Origin: Bacteroidales bacterium UBA5281
Lineage (GTDB): Bacteria; Bacteroidota; Bacteroidia; Bacteroidales; Lentimicrobiaceae
NCBI GenBank assembly: GCA_002410555.1
Contig: DHSR01000037.1
Location: forward strand, 1 to 56,053
Reading direction: 5' to 3'
Length of the DNA: 56,053 bases
Part shown: piece by piece, positions 24,647 through 33,404 of the stretch
How positions within the stretch are numbered: position 1 is the stretch's first letter
Layout of the letters: the number at the start of each line of letters is the position of its first letter
Translations under genes and position numbers: made by a program
Notes under the pieces: model-generated
What the model saw: only the letters and a program-made list of their open reading frames with translations
The model's database searches: none
Told to the model about the DNA's origin: nothing

Positions 24647-25906
24647 GTGAGCGAAAGAAATAATATACTGAATGAGATTGACTGGAAACTTGTCGCCCTT
24701 TATCTGCTGTTGATAAGTATGGGTTGGATCAATATTTACGCTGCAGTGTACAATGAAGACCACAGCAGCATTATTGACCTGAGCCAGAGTTATGGGAGAC
24801 AGATGATCTGGATAGTCACTTCCCTTTTTCTGGGATTGGTTGTATTGCTGACAGATGCCCGGTTCTTTAGTACTTTTGCCTATCTTATTTATGGAATCAT
24901 AATTTTACTGCTGCTGGCTGTACTGGCTTTTGGTACGGAGATTTCCGGATCGAAATCCTGGTTTCAAATTGGCGACTTTGCCATTCAACCTTCCGAATTT
25001 GGGAAATTTGCAACCACCCTTGCCCTGGCCAAATTTTTTAGTGGACAACACATCAATGTTAAAACATTCCGTACGCGATTTATCCCCCTGGTAATTATTG
25101 GATTACCTGCACTGCTTATTTTACTGCAAAATGATACCGGTTCAGCGCTGGTATATTCAGGATTTATACTGGTACTATACCGAATGGGTCTTTCGGGCAA
25201 TTTTTTACTGGCGGGAGTGATGTTTATTATAATGGCACTTTCCACCCTGATGGTAGGCTACATATATGTTGCCATAGCACTGGTGATACTTGCCAGCCTT
25301 CTTTTGCTTATCATCAAAAGAAACCGGCGCAATATTGTTAATCTTGCCGCCTTACTCATGCTGGGAATTGGCTTTGTTTTTTCAGTGAATTATGCCGTGG
25401 ATAACTTTTTAGGTGCCCACCAGAAAACACGCATCAATGTATTGTTGGGTAAGGAACTGGACTTACGTGGCGCCGGTTATAATGTAAACCAGTCTAAAAT
25501 AGCCATCGGTTCGGGTGGCTTTGCAGGAAAAGGTTTCTTAAAAGGCACCCAGACAAAATATAACTTTGTTCCTGAGCAAAGTACCGATTTTATATTCTGC
25601 ACAGTGGGCGAAGAGTGGGGTTTTCTCGGTTCAATGGTTGTGGTTGTGCTATTTATCCTATTGCTCATTCGGGTCATTATTGTTGCAGAGCGACAACGGT
25701 CCGATTTTAGCAGAATATACGGTTACGGAGTGGCTTCCGTACTGTTTTTTCATTTCGCAATTAATATTGGCATGACCATTGGGCTGGTTCCAGTTATAGG
25801 AATACCTTTGCCTTTTTTCAGCTATGGTGGATCATCATTGTGGTCTTTTACCATTTTGTTGTTCATTTTCATCAAACAGGATGTTCGCCGCAATGCATTG
25901 CTTTGA
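24647..25906 (+). CDS. rodA: Rod shape-determining SEDS glycosyltransferase RodA
   Basis: A 419-residue polytopic membrane protein (about 10 helices) with a GTG start 2 bases after mrdA. SEDS motifs are visible: 'GSKSWFQIGDFAIQPSEFGKFA', 'LILLQNDTGSALVY' and the C-terminal 'PLPFFSYGGSSLWSF'. It polymerises lipid II into glycan strands together with PBP2. The long hydrophilic periplasmic loop after 'AVDNFLGAHQKTRI' carries the expected catalytic region. Nothing appears damaged. Confidence 0.95.
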   Translation: MSERNNILNEIDWKLVALYLLLISMGWINIYAAVYNEDHSSIIDLSQSYGRQMIWIVTSLFLGLVVLLTDARFFSTFAYLIYGIIILLLLAVLAFGTEISGSKSWFQIGDFAIQPSEFGKFATTLALAKFFSGQHINVKTFRTRFIPLVIIGLPALLILLQNDTGSALVYSGFILVLYRMGLSGNFLLAGVMFIIMALSTLMVGYIYVAIALVILASLLLLIIKRNRRNIVNLAALLMLGIGFVFSVNYAVDNFLGAHQKTRINVLLGKELDLRGAGYNVNQSKIAIGSGGFAGKGFLKGTQTKYNFVPEQSTDFIFCTVGEEWGFLGSMVVVVLFILLLIRVIIVAERQRSDFSRIYGYGVASVLFFHFAINIGMTIGLVPVIGIPLPFFSYGGSSLWSFTILLFIFIKQDVRRNALL

Positions 25907-25924
25907 TTGGAATACCTTCACACT

Positions 25925-27682
25925 ATGACAATAAAAACCTATTCCTCAGTGCTTCATGTGCAGAACCTGAGCATCTCCTTTGCCGATGAGCAGCAATGGC
26001 ATCAGGTAGTGAGTAAGGTTTCATTCCGGCTTGAACGGGGCAAAACATTGGGTATAGTTGGTGAGAGTGGTTCTGGAAAATCGGTGACCGCACTGGCTGT
26101 TATGCGTCTGCTGCCGGGTGATGGTTGTCGTATTGACGGAGGACGCATCTGTTTTGCGCCTTTAAATGATCAGGGCATTGATCTGATTGATTATCCTGAA
26201 AAAACAATGGTGAATATCAGGGGACGCAGCATTGCCATGATCTTCCAGGAACCCATGACTTCCCTTAACCCTGTAATGCGGTGTGGCGAACAAATTACCG
26301 AAAGTTTACGGCAGCACCTGGGTTATTCCCGAAAAAAAGCAAAAAACAAGGTGCTGGAACTTTTCAACGAAGTTAAACTGCCCGACCCTGAACGGGCATT
26401 CAGCGCATATCCGCATCAACTTTCGGGCGGGCAAAAACAACGGGTAATGATTGCCATGGCACTGTCGGGGAATCCAGAAATACTGATTGCGGATGAACCT
26501 ACCACTGCCCTGGATGTTACGGTACAGAAAGCTATTTTGGAATTGCTAAAATCGCTGCAGCGAAAATACCAGATGAGCCTTATCTTTATCAGTCATGATC
26601 TCGGAGTGGTATCTGAAGTCGCTGATTTCGTTATCGTAATGAAGGCTGGAGCAATCGTGGAACAGGGTTCTGCTTTAAAGGTATTTAATCACCCCCGGCA
26701 TCCCTATACCAGAGGCTTACTCGCCTGCCGCCCCCCTCTTGCCAGCAGGCCGTTACACTTGCCGGTAGTGAGTGAGTTTGTAAATGGACTTCAGCCGGAA
26801 ATTATATTGATGTCAGCTCAGCAGCGGTTGCAACTTCATAAAAAGTGCTATGAGCAAAGTCCTTTACTCAGGGTGGAGAATCTCACCGTGGAATATGCCA
26901 GTAAATCCAGCTTTTTCAGCAGAGAGAAAGCAAAACCCTTTAAGGCTGTAGATAAGGTAAACCTGGAAGTCTTCCCGGGTGAAACCCTGGGTCTGGTGGG
27001 TGAGTCTGGTTGTGGTAAAACCACCCTGGGCCGGGCCATTCTGCGATTGACCGAACCATCAAGCGGGCGGGTATGGTTCGATGATATTGAGATAAACAGG
27101 CTATCTCACAGCGCATTAAGAGATATGCGCAAACGTTTTCAGATTATTTTTCAGGATCCATACTCCTCACTCAACCCGCGCATTACCGCAGGAGAAAGCA
27201 TTCTGGAACCTTTGCTGGTACACAGGCTGGGTAATACATCACGGGTGCGCCGGAATAAGATGCTCGAACTACTTGAACGGGTGGGACTTCAACCCGATCA
27301 TCACCAGCGTTATCCGCATCAGTTTTCGGGTGGCCAGCGACAACGCATTTGTATTGCACGTGCACTTGCAGTTAATCCGGAATTCATCATCTGCGATGAA
27401 TCGGTGTCTGCACTGGATGTATCGGTGCAGGCTCAGGTACTTAATCTGCTTAATGAATTGAAAAGGGAAATGGGATTTACCTATATCTTTATTTCACACG
27501 ATCTGTCGGTGGTACGTTATATGTCTGACCGGATAATGGTAATGAAAAAGGGACAGATTATTGAATCCGGAGAAGCCGACACTCTTTTTAATCATCCGTC
27601 GCAGGCGTATACCCAACAACTGATAGAGGCCATACCCGGCCGGGAACTTACTGCAGGGCAGCAATCACTTCAGCAGGACTAA
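25925..27682 (+). CDS. ABC transporter ATPase with two nucleotide-binding domains (peptide type)
   Basis: A 585-residue fusion of two OppD/OppF-like ATPases. The frame opens at a TTG at 25907, but the ATG at 25925 gives the better start. Domain 1: Walker A GESGSGKS (about residue 46), Q-loop 'IFQEPMTSLNP', signature LSGGQ, Walker B 'ILIADEPTTALDVT'. Domain 2: Walker A GESGCGKT (about 359), signature FSGGQ, Walker B 'FIICDESVSALDVS'. Both end in the oligopeptide-type C-terminal extension. It would energise uptake or export of peptides or similar solutes; the permease and binding protein are not nearby. The 3' end overlaps the convergent receiver gene by 35 bases. Confidence 0.92.
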   Translation: MTIKTYSSVLHVQNLSISFADEQQWHQVVSKVSFRLERGKTLGIVGESGSGKSVTALAVMRLLPGDGCRIDGGRICFAPLNDQGIDLIDYPEKTMVNIRGRSIAMIFQEPMTSLNPVMRCGEQITESLRQHLGYSRKKAKNKVLELFNEVKLPDPERAFSAYPHQLSGGQKQRVMIAMALSGNPEILIADEPTTALDVTVQKAILELLKSLQRKYQMSLIFISHDLGVVSEVADFVIVMKAGAIVEQGSALKVFNHPRHPYTRGLLACRPPLASRPLHLPVVSEFVNGLQPEIILMSAQQRLQLHKKCYEQSPLLRVENLTVEYASKSSFFSREKAKPFKAVDKVNLEVFPGETLGLVGESGCGKTTLGRAILRLTEPSSGRVWFDDIEINRLSHSALRDMRKRFQIIFQDPYSSLNPRITAGESILEPLLVHRLGNTSRVRRNKMLELLERVGLQPDHHQRYPHQFSGGQRQRICIARALAVNPEFIICDESVSALDVSVQAQVLNLLNELKREMGFTYIFISHDLSVVRYMSDRIMVMKKGQIIESGEADTLFNHPSQAYTQQLIEAIPGRELTAGQQSLQQD

Positions 27683-28022
27683 AAGGTTTGGAAATATATC
27701 CATCCATGCCTACGGCATAACAACGCTCACTTTCGTCGTGTATGGAACTGGCTGTCATGGCGAATATTTTTACCTTCTTTTCCCGCTGCTCCGCCTGCTC
27801 AATTTCCCTTATCTGCATCGTAGCCTCAAACCCATCTAATTCAGGCATATGCAAATCCATGAGGACCAAATCGTAATCCTGACTTTTGAATTTTTCTACT
27901 GCCATCAGGCCGTTGTCGGCAATGTGAATGGTTTGATTATACTTTTGCAGCAACAATAAAGCCACTTTCTGGTTGATGGCATTGTCTTCAGCAAGCAGTA
28001 TTTTCTTCTTTGGTGTTTCCAT
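27648..28022 (-). CDS. Stand-alone response regulator receiver domain
   Basis: A 124-residue CheY-like protein with no output domain. It has the acidic pair 'LLAEDNAINQKVA', the phosphorylated aspartate in 'DLVLMDLHMPELDG', the Thr in 'FAMTASS' and the lysine in 'GYISKPF'. The 'AEDNAINQKVALLLL' opening is typical of receiver domains cut from hybrid histidine kinases. No kinase is nearby. The last 35 bases lie within the 3' end of the convergent ABC gene. It may act in phosphorelay or by protein contact. Confidence 0.88.
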   Translation of the reverse strand: METPKKKILLAEDNAINQKVALLLLQKYNQTIHIADNGLMAVEKFKSQDYDLVLMDLHMPELDGFEATMQIREIEQAEQREKKVKIFAMTASSIHDESERCYAVGMDGYISKPFSPAEVIAALQ

Positions 28023-28541
28023 AATGCAGCAATTGTGTCGGTATAATTTCAGTTAAATCCTCACAAGCGGCAGATAATATTATCGGCTTGCATGTATTGA
28101 TAGCTTTTTTTCGGAAAAGTCATCTTTAAAACGAAATTTTTTGAACATTCAGGCTAATCCGAATAAGGACAATAAAAAGAATACCCCCAGGACCAGCCTT
28201 CACTACACTGCGGCTGACGGTGAAGAAAGCAGGTTTTCAAAGAGTTATAAACAGAGAATTGGATTTAGTGATACTTTGTGTCTGCCTGCATACACATGCG
28301 GGCAGGTCTTGGGCTTTTGGTCAAAGATGTACTATTAGGAGGAGGAGGCTCAACATTCTAAAGTGACATACCAAGGGCATAACTCCGCCAGGAGAAACCA
28401 GAGAGCGTACAAAAACGACAACCTCGCCGAAACCCTGCCAGCTCCTGTGAAGAGGGAGGGAACCGTTTGTGACGAAAAGTTGATTCTGTTAAGGACTGGT
28501 GACAAAAAAGTATTATTCGCAGGAGACTTAAAACTTCGTAG
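28023..28541. other. Unexplained intergenic region upstream of the receiver gene
   Basis: 519 bases without a credible gene. It contains a 12-bp palindrome GATAATATTATC (28073-28084) upstream of the receiver gene, a strong hairpin CTGCCTGCAT-ACAC-ATGCGGGCAG (28282-28305, one G-U pair), and a purine-rich stretch (28331-28345) followed by about 190 bases of more GC-balanced sequence up to the sbcC stop. Short ORFs here have no recognisable content. Confidence 0.4.
28282..28305. repeat. Strong hairpin in the receiver-sbcC gap
   Basis: Ten-base arms CTGCCTGCAT/ATGCGGGCAG with a 4-base loop and one G-U pair. No long T-run follows on either strand, so it may be a degenerate repeat instead of a terminator. 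Confidence 0.45.
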
Positions 28542-31500
28542 TCAGCTTTTCACCTCACTGCATCCCGGGCCACTGAGCACGCTTCTGCCTTCTCGTTCCG
28601 GTTTTACAATAATTTGTGTGTTGATGCGCTCTTTCATGGCTCCCACGTGTGAAATGACGCCAATCATCTTCCCGTCCTGCCTGAGTCCGGCCAGGGTGGT
28701 GAGTGCTGTTTCCAGGGTATCTTCATCCAGACTGCCAAAGCCCTCATCCAGAAACAGGGAATCCACACGTACTTTCCGGCTGGCCATGCGCGAAAGGCCC
28801 AGGGCCAGTGCAAGACTTACTATAAAAGATTCACCACCCGAAAGGTTTTTGGTGGACCGTATCTCACCAGCCTGATAATTGTCGATGATGTTGAGTTCCA
28901 GCGGCTCATTTTTATCGCGCACAAGCAAATAACGATCGCTGAGTTTCATCAATTGCGCATTGGCGTGCGAAACCATAATTTCCAGGGTAAGACCCTGTGC
29001 AAAATTGCGGTATTTTTTGCCATCGGCAGAACCAATGAGATTGCACAATTGGGCCCAGCGGTTGAAGATTTGCTTTTGGTGATTTACCTGAATGCGCAAA
29101 GTTTCCCCGCGTTGCTTGCGGATATTGTTTTCGCGAAGTTTCTCTTTTAGCCCGCCAATAGCAGCTACCTGCCCATCATACAATGTGCGGGTTATGGAAT
29201 ATTGCTCCTCCAGGCTGCTCCGCTCTTCAGTTGTAAGCTGCTTCTGCTTTTCAGCTTCCAGGGTTTCGGTCCGGTCTTTTTTCCGGGTTTCGAGCTGGGT
29301 GCTTTTGGATTGTAGTCGCTTGTTTTCAGTTTCCAGCCGGTTTCTTTCATGTTCGGACAGCCTGACTTTCAAAAATTGCGTTTCATCTTCAAAGCCCGCA
29401 TCCTTTATCTTTTGAGTGAAGGATAAAGTGAGCTCCTGCAACTCCCGTTCCCGGACATGAGTTTCATCTTCCAGATCAGCAATTTTTTGCATACTCATTG
29501 AATGCCGCTGCTGCTTGTCTTTGTGAACAGCCACCGCCTGTGTCCGGAGAACTTCTGCATTTTTCAGCCGGTCAAGTGATTGCTTCTCTTCTGCATCCAC
29601 ATTTTTGCCGCCAAACAATTTAACCCGATCATCATATAAAAGCCGGCGAGCCCCGGTAATTTCATCCAGCTCTTTTTGCCGTTTAGCAACTTCATCGATA
29701 TGATTCTGATGGCTGATTTTATCAACCTCAATGGCAGACTGAATTTCCTGCCTCAGGGCTGTGGTTTCATTCTGCACTTTCCGGGCATGCTCCCAGGTTG
29801 ATTTGCGCTTTTCGAGACCGGCAAGCATTGCATCCAACTCATCTGCCTTAGCAGGCAGCTCTTTTATTCCGAAAGGCAAAAGCAGCGAGATAAGTTCCTG
29901 CCGGGCATTTTTCAAACTCAGTTCGGCCTGCTCCAACTCGGTGCGCTGCCTGGAAATTCCCGCTGCCAGGTATTCGGTTTTCTGAAGGGAGACATTAAAA
30001 TTATGCTCTAAACTTAAGGCTGTCTTTTGACAGGTTTCATGGCTTTTGATGTGTTGATTGAGCTTGTCGGATAACAATTTATCAGCTTTCAGCAGTTGAA
30101 TCAGCCGGGCATATTCTTCTTCGGCTTCATCGGGTAAAGGGATGTTTCCCAATGCATACGGGTGATGCTCCGAACCACAGAGCGGGCATGGCGCTCCATC
30201 GGTCAGTTTACTTCGTTCTTCTTCATAAGAGCCAATCTTTTTCAATGCCGCAATTTCGCGAAGCAGCTCATCTTTTTGATGAACAATGGCTTCCGTCTCT
30301 CTACCATCCAAAAGAACTTCCTTTTCCTTTCTTATTTCTTCCATCAGCAAAGACTCAGCCGCTGCTTTGTCTTCCGCAGCTTTTAGATCACCGGCTATTT
30401 TTTCCGAAGCCGATTCTGATTTTTTTTGTTCAATCAATGATTTTTCCAGGGCTGCACTCAGTTCTACTGCGCGTTGTTGCTTTTCTTTCAACCGCACTGC
30501 TAAACCCCGGATTCCGCTCAGCTCACTCACCAAATCAGCGTCTGCAAGATGTTCAGAAATATATCTTTCAACATCTTCTGCTTTCTTCAAAGCGGTTGCT
30601 TCTTCCTGTTTTAGTTTTGCAAGGGTGCTTTCTTTCTCCACCTTCTGCTGATGCAGCGATTTTAAGGCTGTTTCAAGGTTTTCAATGGAAATGCTCTTCT
30701 GTTTGAGTTCCTGATCGAGCAACCTCACCTGTGTGGTTAGTTTAAGCAGGGCCTCACGGTTTTCGTTATCCTGGTCATAAGCGCGTTCTGCAGCTTGCAT
30801 TTTAACCAATGCCTCATTCATGGTCGTTTGCAGTTCAGGCAACTGCTCTTTCAGCCTGGTCAGGATTTCCTGATCGCTTTCTTGTTGCTTGCGGGTAAGC
30901 GCAAGCGTGGAATAATCGCCCTCCAGCGGCAAGGCTTTCAGGGCCTGCTCCAAACGCTGCCGTTCAGGCGCAAACGCCGCAATTTCCTGTTTCAGTGCAT
31001 TTTCTTCAAGTACAATGCCTTCAAGTTCAGCAGTAAGCTTTTCTATTTGTATCAGCCATTTCACCGCCGCATCCAATGCAGTCACTTTAAGTTCAAGCGC
31101 ACTTTTTCCGTATTCTTTTTCTGCCATTTCCTTTTGGATGTATTCCTCATCTTCCGGGCTCAGCAGGTTGATTTCCTTAAGAGCCGCTTCCAGCTTTTCA
31201 AGGGTTATTTTCTCATCCTTTTGTTGTTCAAACACCAGTTTAGAAATCCGGCTATAGATTTCGGTGCCGGTCATTTGTTCCAGTATAGGCGCGCGCTCAT
31301 TGCCTGAGGCCTGTAAGAAAGCAGCAAAACCGCCCTGTGCCAGCATCATCGACTGCACAAAGCGACCATAATCCATGCCGGTCCTTAATTCTATCTCATT
31401 TGCAGTTGTAGTAAGTTGTGAGGTAAGCACTTGTTTGGTAAGCACATTTGAAAGCTCATGCTGAGGGTTCTGAAGTGCACCCTCAGGTTTCTCGCGTGCC

Positions 31501-31799
31501 CGCCGCTGGCTCCAGAATGCCCTGAACTGTCCTTCGTGGGTTTCGAACACTACTTCCGCAAAGCACTCCCCTGTTTGCCGGGCAATAATTTCATTGGTTG
31601 ATTTTGAGATATTTCTGAGCCGGGGTGTACGGCCATACAAAGCCAGGCAAATGGCATCGAGTATTGTTGACTTTCCAGCTCCGGTTGGGCCGGAAATGGC
31701 AAATATTCCATCAGATACGTATTCAGGAGCGGTGAAATCAATGGTCCATTCCCCGACCAGAGAATTCAGGTTCTTAAACCGCAAATGGTTGATCTTCAT
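28542..31799 (-). CDS. sbcC: Exonuclease SbcC ATPase subunit
   Basis: A 1085-residue SMC-like ATPase. Walker A is GPTGAGKST at residues 37-45. Long coiled coils (roughly 180-530 and 560-900, rich in Glu, Lys and Leu heptads) flank the zinc hook 'PCPLCGSEHHP' near residue 537. The C-terminal lobe has the signature 'NLSGGESFIVSLALALGLS' and Walker B 'LFLDEGFGSLDEDTLETAL'. With SbcD it forms a nuclease that opens hairpins and processes DNA ends. sbcD lies 9 bases upstream. Several long open frames on the opposite strand are by-products of its codon usage. Confidence 0.95.
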   Translation of the reverse strand: MKINHLRFKNLNSLVGEWTIDFTAPEYVSDGIFAISGPTGAGKSTILDAICLALYGRTPRLRNISKSTNEIIARQTGECFAEVVFETHEGQFRAFWSQRRAREKPEGALQNPQHELSNVLTKQVLTSQLTTTANEIELRTGMDYGRFVQSMMLAQGGFAAFLQASGNERAPILEQMTGTEIYSRISKLVFEQQKDEKITLEKLEAALKEINLLSPEDEEYIQKEMAEKEYGKSALELKVTALDAAVKWLIQIEKLTAELEGIVLEENALKQEIAAFAPERQRLEQALKALPLEGDYSTLALTRKQQESDQEILTRLKEQLPELQTTMNEALVKMQAAERAYDQDNENREALLKLTTQVRLLDQELKQKSISIENLETALKSLHQQKVEKESTLAKLKQEEATALKKAEDVERYISEHLADADLVSELSGIRGLAVRLKEKQQRAVELSAALEKSLIEQKKSESASEKIAGDLKAAEDKAAAESLLMEEIRKEKEVLLDGRETEAIVHQKDELLREIAALKKIGSYEEERSKLTDGAPCPLCGSEHHPYALGNIPLPDEAEEEYARLIQLLKADKLLSDKLNQHIKSHETCQKTALSLEHNFNVSLQKTEYLAAGISRQRTELEQAELSLKNARQELISLLLPFGIKELPAKADELDAMLAGLEKRKSTWEHARKVQNETTALRQEIQSAIEVDKISHQNHIDEVAKRQKELDEITGARRLLYDDRVKLFGGKNVDAEEKQSLDRLKNAEVLRTQAVAVHKDKQQRHSMSMQKIADLEDETHVRERELQELTLSFTQKIKDAGFEDETQFLKVRLSEHERNRLETENKRLQSKSTQLETRKKDRTETLEAEKQKQLTTEERSSLEEQYSITRTLYDGQVAAIGGLKEKLRENNIRKQRGETLRIQVNHQKQIFNRWAQLCNLIGSADGKKYRNFAQGLTLEIMVSHANAQLMKLSDRYLLVRDKNEPLELNIIDNYQAGEIRSTKNLSGGESFIVSLALALGLSRMASRKVRVDSLFLDEGFGSLDEDTLETALTTLAGLRQDGKMIGVISHVGAMKERINTQIIVKPEREGRSVLSGPGCSEVKS

Positions 31800-31808
31800 A
31801 TCGTTGGG

Positions 31809-33035
31809 TTATTTATCGTTAGGGTCAGTATTTTGCAGTAGCGAGATGGCTTCACGGTAAGTTTCTGTCAGCAAAGCCCGCTCCTCTTCTTCCACCTCAT
31901 AAGCATCCAGGCATCGCTGAAAAACATCTGCATCATCCAGTGTTTCCAAAGTTTCTGTTTCATGCACCGGCGTAAGGGTTTTATCAATAAGTACACGGTT
32001 TTTAATCCTCAGCACCTCAAGCTGCGTATCCCTTAACAGTTCCTCAAAATGAGCGGAAATGTTGGTTGCTGTATATTGGGTGTTGATCTCAATTTCCAGC
32101 CAGGCACTGCTGTTTGCTGCTTTTAATGTTTTAATTTTTGCGGTGATGGTTTCCAAATCACCATACATCCTGACCAACTGCTGAAAAACAGGGATTTCAT
32201 GTTCGGTGATGATGGGCTTGTTTTGGCTAAACTCTACTGTAATCACCCTTTTGGTTTGTCCGGCCTCACCAAATCCCATGGGAATGGGCGCTCCTGAATA
32301 CCGTACTGTTACATTTCCGGCCACTGTCTGTGCCAGATGTAAATGTCCCAGGGCCAGGTAATCGAAGCCCCGGGCAATGCTTTCACCATCTACATGTGCA
32401 ATGGTGCCAATATAAAGTTCTCTCACCCCATCGCCCTCGCTGGTGTGACCCTTGCTGGTAAACAAATGCCCCATGGCTATTACCGGCACCGGCTGTGTAC
32501 CCTGCTGCCGCTGAGCAGCCAGGCCGGCCACAGCATGGTAATGATCAGCAATGCCCTGCTTTAGGTTTTCAGCTTTATTTTCCGGGGTTTCCCCGGCTTC
32601 CGCACTGCGCACATCGCGATCGCGTAAAAAGGGTACTGCGCAAACAATTGCCTCATTTTTACCTTCTGCTGATTTTAAAACAATTACCTCATCTTCCATT
32701 TTTTCCGGTTTGCATCCCACTACATGTATGTGGAGTGCGTTAAGCAGGCTTTTGGGCGCATCCAGCAAAGAAGGTGAATCGTGGTTGCCACCGATAATCA
32801 CGGCATGCCTGCATCCATGCTGCGAAAGCTGCCCCAGAAAATTATAATATAACTCCTGGGCACGGTTTCCCGGAGTGGTGGTATCAAAAACATCGCCTGC
32901 CACCAGCAGTACATCAATCTTTTCGCGGGCTATCAGCTTCAACAGCCATTTCAGAAATGCGTCAAACTCTTCATATCGCTTCTTATCGTATAGGGAACGG
33001 CCCAGGTGCCAGTCGGAGGTGTGGAGAATTTTCAT
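31809..33035 (-). CDS. sbcD: Exonuclease SbcD nuclease subunit
   Basis: A 408-residue Mre11-type metallophosphoesterase. Metal-binding motifs occur in order: 'HTSDWHLGRSLYD', 'LLVAGDVFDTTTPG', 'IIGGNHDSP', 'IAMGHLF' and 'LGHLHLAQ'. A C-terminal capping domain follows. It is the first gene of the sbcDC unit. On the minus strand TATATTTG (33073-33080) lies 37 bases before the ATG and may be the -7 box, although no -33 element was found. Confidence 0.95.
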   Translation of the reverse strand: MKILHTSDWHLGRSLYDKKRYEEFDAFLKWLLKLIAREKIDVLLVAGDVFDTTTPGNRAQELYYNFLGQLSQHGCRHAVIIGGNHDSPSLLDAPKSLLNALHIHVVGCKPEKMEDEVIVLKSAEGKNEAIVCAVPFLRDRDVRSAEAGETPENKAENLKQGIADHYHAVAGLAAQRQQGTQPVPVIAMGHLFTSKGHTSEGDGVRELYIGTIAHVDGESIARGFDYLALGHLHLAQTVAGNVTVRYSGAPIPMGFGEAGQTKRVITVEFSQNKPIITEHEIPVFQQLVRMYGDLETITAKIKTLKAANSSAWLEIEINTQYTATNISAHFEELLRDTQLEVLRIKNRVLIDKTLTPVHETETLETLDDADVFQRCLDAYEVEEEERALLTETYREAISLLQNTDPNDK

Positions 33036-33404
33036 CGGTTGAACTATGAATGTTGGTCATGAACTCGGCATGCAAATATAGTCATGCTTGACGGTTCCCT
33101 GCCTGATTTTTTTGGTTAAGTTTTTCCTGTATAGAACCAGAGATATGAATAAGCATTCTATCTCACATATTTTGGGGATATTGTGCCTTTAATGCACTGA
33201 ACCGTTGTCAAACTTACATAGCTCCATAATAGTCTTAACAAATTTTGGGAAATCAATAAAATTGAAATACATTTGTGACCGTTCTTGTATTCCCATTTAC
33301 GGTTTTAGAATAACAATATCAGCACTTTAAATCAAATACCGATTTCGCATCATACATCAGGAAATCATTAAAAAAACTTATAAAAACCATCAAAAATCAT
33401 CAAT
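33036..33404. other. Divergent intergenic region sbcD / DUF3857
   Basis: 369 bases holding a possible sbcD box (33073-33080, minus) and the DUF3857 promoter (33244-33275, plus), with a leader of about 120 bases ahead of 33405. No gene or RNA was recognised. Confidence 0.4.
33244..33275 (+). promoter_or_regulatory. DUF3857 operon promoter
   Basis: TTTG at 33244-33247 and TACATTTG at 33268-33275 are 20 bases apart, a close match to the Bacteroidota consensus. Confidence 0.6.

Noticed and set aside
28141..28338. 65-residue plus-strand ORF
   Set aside because: It begins with a non-ATG codon, runs across the hairpin at 28282-28305, and has no recognisable motif or ribosome site.
28363..28875. 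170-residue plus-strand ORF
   Set aside because: Two thirds of it is antisense to the conserved end of sbcC (signature and Walker B region); the rest has no recognisable content.
30152..30706. 184-residue ORF antisense to sbcC
   Set aside because: It is a mirror of the coiled-coil codons; its Leu/Phe/Ser-rich composition is typical of antisense shadows.
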